Assembly: GCA_013821615.1 (NCBI GenBank)
Contig: JACDGQ010000108.1
Coordinates: 1 to 8,442, forward strand
Direction of reading: 5' to 3'
Source of the DNA: Planctomycetota bacterium
GTDB taxonomy: Bacteria > Planctomycetota > UBA11346
DNA length: 8,442 nt
Both the position numbers and the translations under genes were made by a program. Of the stretch, positions 5,465-8,442 are shown in pieces. The notes under the pieces are model-generated. The model was not told the DNA's origin and did not search any database. It saw nothing but the letters and a program-made list of their open reading frames with translations. Numbering within the stretch: the stretch's first letter is position 1; each line of letters starts with the position of its first letter.

Positions 5465-6229
5465 TCAGCGTCCAACTCGCAGGCGCTCCGCCAGGTAGTT
5501 GTCCAGGTAGGGGTTCTGTTCGATCGCGTGCGCCGTCTCTTCGAGGTTGTACTCGACGCGCCGGAAGACCACGCGTGGTGCACCCGGGTCGGTGTCGAGC
5601 AGGCAGTACGAGGCGCGGGTATCCCCGTCGCGCGGCTGACCGACCGAGCCAATGTTGACCAGAGCCTTCTCGCCTGGCTCGACGAAGTAGGTGCTGCCCC
5701 ACAGGTCGCTGGGCTGGGTGAACGTCAGGTCCTGGAGGAAGACCCCGGGGATATGCGTGTGGCCGACGAAGCAGACATGGGTGATGAGCGCGAAGATCTC
5801 ATTCATCTTGGCGGGATTGGTGATGTCACGCGGCATCACGTATTCGCGGGTCGGCTGGCGCGGGCTGGCGTGAGTGAAGAGGAAGGGCCCGTCCTGGGCG
5901 TGCAGCTGCAGGTTCTGCAGGATCTGCCAGCGCTGCTTGCGCGTCGCTTCGTCGCCCGCGGTCTTGAGGTGGTCGCGCGTCCAATCGATGGCGCGCTTCG
6001 CGCGCGGATTGAAGTTCTCGGCGCCGAACAGCAGGGCCTCCTCGTGATTGCCCATCAGAACCGCGCCGCAGCGCCTTACGAGATCCAGGCATTCACCAGG
6101 GAATGGACCGTAACCCACCACATCACCAAGGCATATGACGCGCTCCGCGCCATTCTGTTCCATGTCCGCGATCACCGCCTTGAGGGCGGCGAGGTTACCA
6201 TGGATGTCGCTGATGAGGCCCTGGATCAT
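5465..6229 (-). CDS. Calcineurin-like metallophosphoesterase
   Basis: 254 aa, typical of the single-domain family of dinuclear-metal phosphoesterases that includes YfcE-like phosphodiesterases and ApaH/PrpE-like phosphatases. All metal motifs are present: SDIHGN (7-12; Asp8, His10), GDVVGYGP (35-42; Asp36), GNHE (60-63; Asn61, His62), LFTHASP (117-123; His120) and VGHTHIP (155-161; His157, His159). The substrate cannot be read from the sequence; protein phosphate, cyclic nucleotides and dinucleotides are all known in the family. The ATG at 6229 puts SDIHGN at residues 7-12, as in most relatives. The frame stays open to 6658, but that extension lies antisense to flgD and is not family-like. 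The gene is transcribed away from flgD across a 133-bp spacer and is followed by the SpoIIE-type phosphatase gene, probably in one operon. No Shine-Dalgarno sequence is visible. Confidence 0.92.
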   Translation of the reverse strand: MIQGLISDIHGNLAALKAVIADMEQNGAERVICLGDVVGYGPFPGECLDLVRRCGAVLMGNHEEALLFGAENFNPRAKRAIDWTRDHLKTAGDEATRKQRWQILQNLQLHAQDGPFLFTHASPRQPTREYVMPRDITNPAKMNEIFALITHVCFVGHTHIPGVFLQDLTFTQPSDLWGSTYFVEPGEKALVNIGSVGQPRDGDTRASYCLLDTDPGAPRVVFRRVEYNLEETAHAIEQNPYLDNYLAERLRVGR

Positions 6230-6317
6230 GTCGTGGGTACTTGAAGCCCTGGCCGGGGAGACACAAGACCCCAGCCCAAGCACGGCCTCAGCCCACCAAC
6301 CGGGGTGTGCGGACGAC

Positions 6318-6332
6318 TGGCACGCGGGTTGC
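6318..6332 (+). promoter_or_regulatory. Sigma-54 (RpoN) -24/-12 promoter for flgD
   Basis: TGGCACG-CGGG-TTGC matches the sigma-54 consensus TGGCACG-N4-TTGC at every defined base, including the invariant GG and GC with correct spacing. The predicted transcription start is near 6344, giving a leader of about 19 nt that contains the flgD ribosome binding site. It lies in the metallophosphoesterase-flgD divergent spacer. No enhancer-binding-protein site can be identified, since such sites have no universal sequence. Sigma-54 control of hook and rod genes is well known in several flagellated phyla. No comparable match was seen elsewhere in the window. Confidence 0.88.
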
Positions 6333-6352
6333 GTGGCTGGGGGAGCAACGAG

Positions 6353-6357
6353 CGGAG
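6353..6357 (+). promoter_or_regulatory. Ribosome binding site of flgD
   Basis: CGGAG lies 5 nt before the ATG at 6363. It is the only plausible Shine-Dalgarno sequence in front of any complete gene in the window, and it fixes the flgD start over the open frame that continues upstream. Confidence 0.6.
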
Positions 6358-6362
6358 AAACC

Positions 6363-7043
6363 ATGACCACCACCAGCGCCACTTCCGGGACTTCAGCGGC
6401 CGGATCCCTGTCCGGGGTCCAAGGCCAGAACGGTGCCTTCCGCAATGCGGACTTCCTGCACATCATGCTCTCGGAGCTGACCAACCAGGATCCGATGAGC
6501 CCGCAGGACACCTCGAAGATGGTCCAGGGGATGCAGCAGCTGCAGCAGCTCGCCAACACCCAGTACCAGGGCTTTCGCGACGACCTGAAGTGGGGTGCGC
6601 AGCTGGTCGGCCAGAAGGTCACCGTGCTGCAGGACAACATCACCGCGGACGCCGCCAAGATCCTGGAGCAGTCGGGTGTGAATCCCGATGTCGGCTACAC
6701 CACCGTGAACGGCACGGTGCAGTCCTTCCGCAGCGTCAACGAGTCGGTCTGGGTCACCGTCGGCGGCAAGGACTACCCGATCGCCAACGTCCAGCAGCTC
6801 GCCTCCGGAAGCCACGATGGCACCTACTTGGCCCAGCTCTCGCAGGGCATCCTCGGCGCGACCGCCGGCTATGGCGCCGATCCCGCTGACAAGGCCAGCA
6901 GCGCGGGTTCGGGAAAGGTCACCGGTGTCAGCCTCGACGACTCGGGTACGCCCTTCATCACCATCAACGGCCAGCGGATCCCGTATTCGCTGGTCAACAG
7001 CATCACCATGCCTGGCAGCACGCCGCCCGCCGCCGGCGGCTGA
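6363..7043 (+). CDS. flgD: Flagellar hook assembly scaffold protein FlgD
   Basis: 226 aa, close to the usual FlgD length. FlgD is exported through the flagellar type III apparatus and caps the growing hook so that FlgE subunits can polymerise. After a Ser/Thr/Gly-rich N-terminus (1-22), residues 30-53 carry the family signature ADFLHIMLSELTNQDPMSPQ, followed by a Gln-rich helical stretch (MVQGMQQLQQLANTQYQGF) and AQLVGQKVTVL (79-89). The C-terminal half has two similar segments, GTVQSF...VGGKDYPIANV (117-143) and GKVTGV...INGQRIPYSLV (184-211), each like the single G-x-V...G-x-x-Y-x-hydrophobic segment of many FlgD proteins. There is no Sec signal, as expected. It sits behind a sigma-54 promoter and a good RBS. 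No other flagellar gene is nearby; an MFS transporter gene follows after 51 bp. Confidence 0.93.
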   Translation: MTTTSATSGTSAAGSLSGVQGQNGAFRNADFLHIMLSELTNQDPMSPQDTSKMVQGMQQLQQLANTQYQGFRDDLKWGAQLVGQKVTVLQDNITADAAKILEQSGVNPDVGYTTVNGTVQSFRSVNESVWVTVGGKDYPIANVQQLASGSHDGTYLAQLSQGILGATAGYGADPADKASSAGSGKVTGVSLDDSGTPFITINGQRIPYSLVNSITMPGSTPPAAGG

Positions 7044-7094
7044 GGGCTTCCTGCCCATGGCGCGCCGCCACGGTGCACCTAGGGTGCCTCGCCC

Positions 7095-8291
7095 GTGCGC
7101 CCACCGCCCATTCCGGTCTTGCAGCTCCTCAACGCGCTGGTCGCCTTCGGCAGCATGTTCATCGCGACCCAGAGCGTCTCGGTATGGCGAGGTGCCGGCT
7201 GGAGCGCCTGGCACATCAGCCTGTTCATGGCGCTCGGCAACGTCTGCTATGCCGGCTTGGTCGCCCAGGGCGGCCGCCTTGCCGACCGCTATGGCCGCGC
7301 GCGCACCGGCCTGGTCGGCGCCGCCATCGGCTGCTTGGGCGGGTTGATCGCCATGATCTGGCGCGAGCCCGCGGCGGCGGTGGTCGGGACCATGCTCGGC
7401 TTCGGCGGCCCCGCGCTCTTCTTCCCCGGCTGCGCGGGCCTGTTCTCGGACGCCCAGGGCGCCGCGGGCGGCGCGCCGCCGCCGCTCCATCGCAAGGTCA
7501 GCGGCTACAACCTTGGTTGGGCGTTGGGAAATTTCGCAGCCTTCACCGCCCTCGGCCTGCTGGGCAGCGACCCCGTGCTGAGCTATGGCGTGGCGGCGGC
7601 GGCATTCTTCGCGGTGGGCGCGGTGCTGTGGCGCTGGCGCAGCCTGCCGCCGCTGCCGCCCCCGCCCGAGGGCGACCGCGCCCCGCACCCCGCCCTGCCG
7701 CGCCTGACCATGATGGGGCGCACCAGCCTGCTCTGCGCCTGCGTCCTGGTGATGGGCATGATCGCGCTGTGCGAGAAGGCGCTCGACGGCGACCGTATCG
7801 CCGGGCCGGTCGGGGTGGAGCGCACCCTGGCGAGCGTACTGCTCGCGTGCTTCTCCGCCGGCTACATCGTCACGTTCCTGATCCTCGGCACGTGGTCCGG
7901 CTGGGTGCTGAGGCCGTGGCGTCTGTGGGCCTGCCAGGTCGGCCTGATCGCCGGCACCGCCGGCGTCCTCGCACTCGGCCGGCTGCACCTGGGCAACGCC
8001 TGGCTGCTGGGCGCCTGCGGACTGCTCATCGGCCTGAGTTATGGCGCGACCTATACCGGCAGCATCTTCTACAGCCTGCGCCTGCCGCACGGCGCCGCGC
8101 GCGCGGCGAGCCTGCACGAAACCTACCTGGGCTGCGGTTACACCGCGGGCCCGCTGCTCTGCGGCTTGTTTCTGAGCGCCGTCGGCACCACTCTGGCGAG
8201 CCTCGGGCTCTTCCTCACCGCGGTTGCGGTGGTGTGCCTGGGGTTCCAGGCCGCGGTCATCCCGGGGGCGGTTCGACTCGGGGCGCGCTGA
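7095..8291 (+). CDS. Major facilitator superfamily transporter
   Basis: 398 aa with about 12 hydrophobic segments (roughly 7-25, 39-57, 71-89, 93-114, 137-156, 160-179, 210-226, 243-265, 276-295, 301-320, 345-365, 368-390), the standard MFS layout. Motif A, GGRLADRYGRART (59-71), lies in the loop between helices 2 and 3. A Pro-rich cytoplasmic loop (184-203) separates the two halves. SGYNLGWALGNF (136-147) on helix 5 and HETYLGCGYTAGP (341-353) near helix 11 are conserved-looking, but the substrate cannot be told; drug, sugar and metabolite efflux are all possible. The start is a GTG at 7095 just before the first helix, and no in-frame ATG upstream fits better. It lies 51 bp after flgD and may be read from the flgD promoter, without an obvious functional tie. 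A heptamer repeat element begins 8 bp after its stop. Confidence 0.87.
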   Translation: MRPPPIPVLQLLNALVAFGSMFIATQSVSVWRGAGWSAWHISLFMALGNVCYAGLVAQGGRLADRYGRARTGLVGAAIGCLGGLIAMIWREPAAAVVGTMLGFGGPALFFPGCAGLFSDAQGAAGGAPPPLHRKVSGYNLGWALGNFAAFTALGLLGSDPVLSYGVAAAAFFAVGAVLWRWRSLPPLPPPPEGDRAPHPALPRLTMMGRTSLLCACVLVMGMIALCEKALDGDRIAGPVGVERTLASVLLACFSAGYIVTFLILGTWSGWVLRPWRLWACQVGLIAGTAGVLALGRLHLGNAWLLGACGLLIGLSYGATYTGSIFYSLRLPHGAARAASLHETYLGCGYTAGPLLCGLFLSAVGTTLASLGLFLTAVAVVCLGFQAAVIPGAVRLGAR

Positions 8292-8298
8292 GTGGTGA

Positions 8299-8442
8299 TG
8301 CGGAGTGCGGGGTGCGGGGTGCGGGGTGTGGGATGCGGGGTGCGGAGTGCGGAGTGCGGAGTGACCGTGAGGATCACGGTACTGCCGCGTTCCAGAGTGC
8401 ATCGTTCAGACGGTTGACCGTTCGTTGCCGGTCACTCCGCAC
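8299..8442. repeat. TGCGGRG heptamer array with inverted arm, cut by the window edge
   Basis: Nine contiguous heptamers run from 8299 to 8361 (consensus TGCGGRG, one unit TGTGGGA). The last units continue into GTGACCG. The 14 bases 8354-8367 are exactly complementary to 8429-8442, where the window ends, so the right arm probably continues outside. Inside the loop, ACCGTGA and TCACGGT (8364-8380) form a 7-bp hairpin with a 3-nt loop that competes with the outer stem. The right edge (GACCGTTCG...CGGTCACTCCGCAC) resembles the right edge of the 1503-1651 element, so these are two copies of one repeat family. It follows the MFS gene stop by 7 bp. Confidence 0.88.

Noticed and set aside
6230..6658. 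N-terminal extension of the metallophosphoesterase to a start at 6658
   Set aside because: The extension would run antisense through the flgD signature and the sigma-54 promoter; family members start just before SDIHGN, as the ATG at 6229 does.
6393..8402. 669-aa minus-strand open frame opposite flgD and the MFS gene
   Set aside because: Antisense artefact of GC-rich coding; its N-terminus is translated heptamer repeat and it has no recognisable domain.

Overview
This GC-rich window looks like a chromosomal stretch of a flagellated, free-living bacterium. The gene set is FlgD, a sigma-54 promoter, SpoIIE/PP2C phosphatases and rRNA-modifying enzymes. Low-complexity intergenic repeats are plentiful, and most starts lack a clear Shine-Dalgarno sequence. 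This would fit Planctomycetota or a related PVC lineage, but that is an impression from gene content and style. No taxonomic marker is present.

Layout, left to right. 1-291 (+): C-terminal end of an RsmC/RlmG-type rRNA guanine-N2 methyltransferase. 292-747: no gene; holds a 26/27 inverted repeat, a 111-bp tandem duplication and a GGTGTCC heptamer array. 748-1479 (+): RsuA-type 16S rRNA pseudouridine synthase. 1480-1652: inverted TGCGGAG heptamer arrays between convergent genes. 1653-2231 and 2254-2985 (-): isochorismatase-fold hydrolase and PP2C Ser/Thr phosphatase, 22 bp apart. 2986-3359: no gene; three short hairpins, then a roughly 256-bp purine/pyrimidine palindrome. 3360-5378 (-): 672-aa protein with three tandem CPxC...H...C putative zinc modules, a Thr-Pro-rich linker and a SpoIIE/RsbU-type phosphatase domain. 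5465-6229 (-): calcineurin-like metallophosphoesterase. 6230-6362: divergent spacer with an excellent sigma-54 promoter facing flgD. 6363-7043 (+): flgD. 7095-8291 (+): MFS transporter. 8292-8442: a second heptamer-array element running off the edge.

How it fits together. The minus strand carries three different phosphatase folds nearly in a row: metallophosphoesterase, zinc-module SpoIIE phosphatase and PP2C. Transcription would run in that order, with the hydrolase last, suggesting a phospho-signalling neighbourhood; no kinase, anti-sigma factor or antagonist is visible. flgD is alone, without other hook genes, but has its own sigma-54 promoter.

The two most notable observations are the zinc-module SpoIIE architecture and the repeats. 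Every apparent end of a transcription unit carries an inverted repeat: three complete ones have 25-27 bp arms, and the window-edge one shows at least 14 bp. The sequences differ between sites, while genes that look co-transcribed have none between them.
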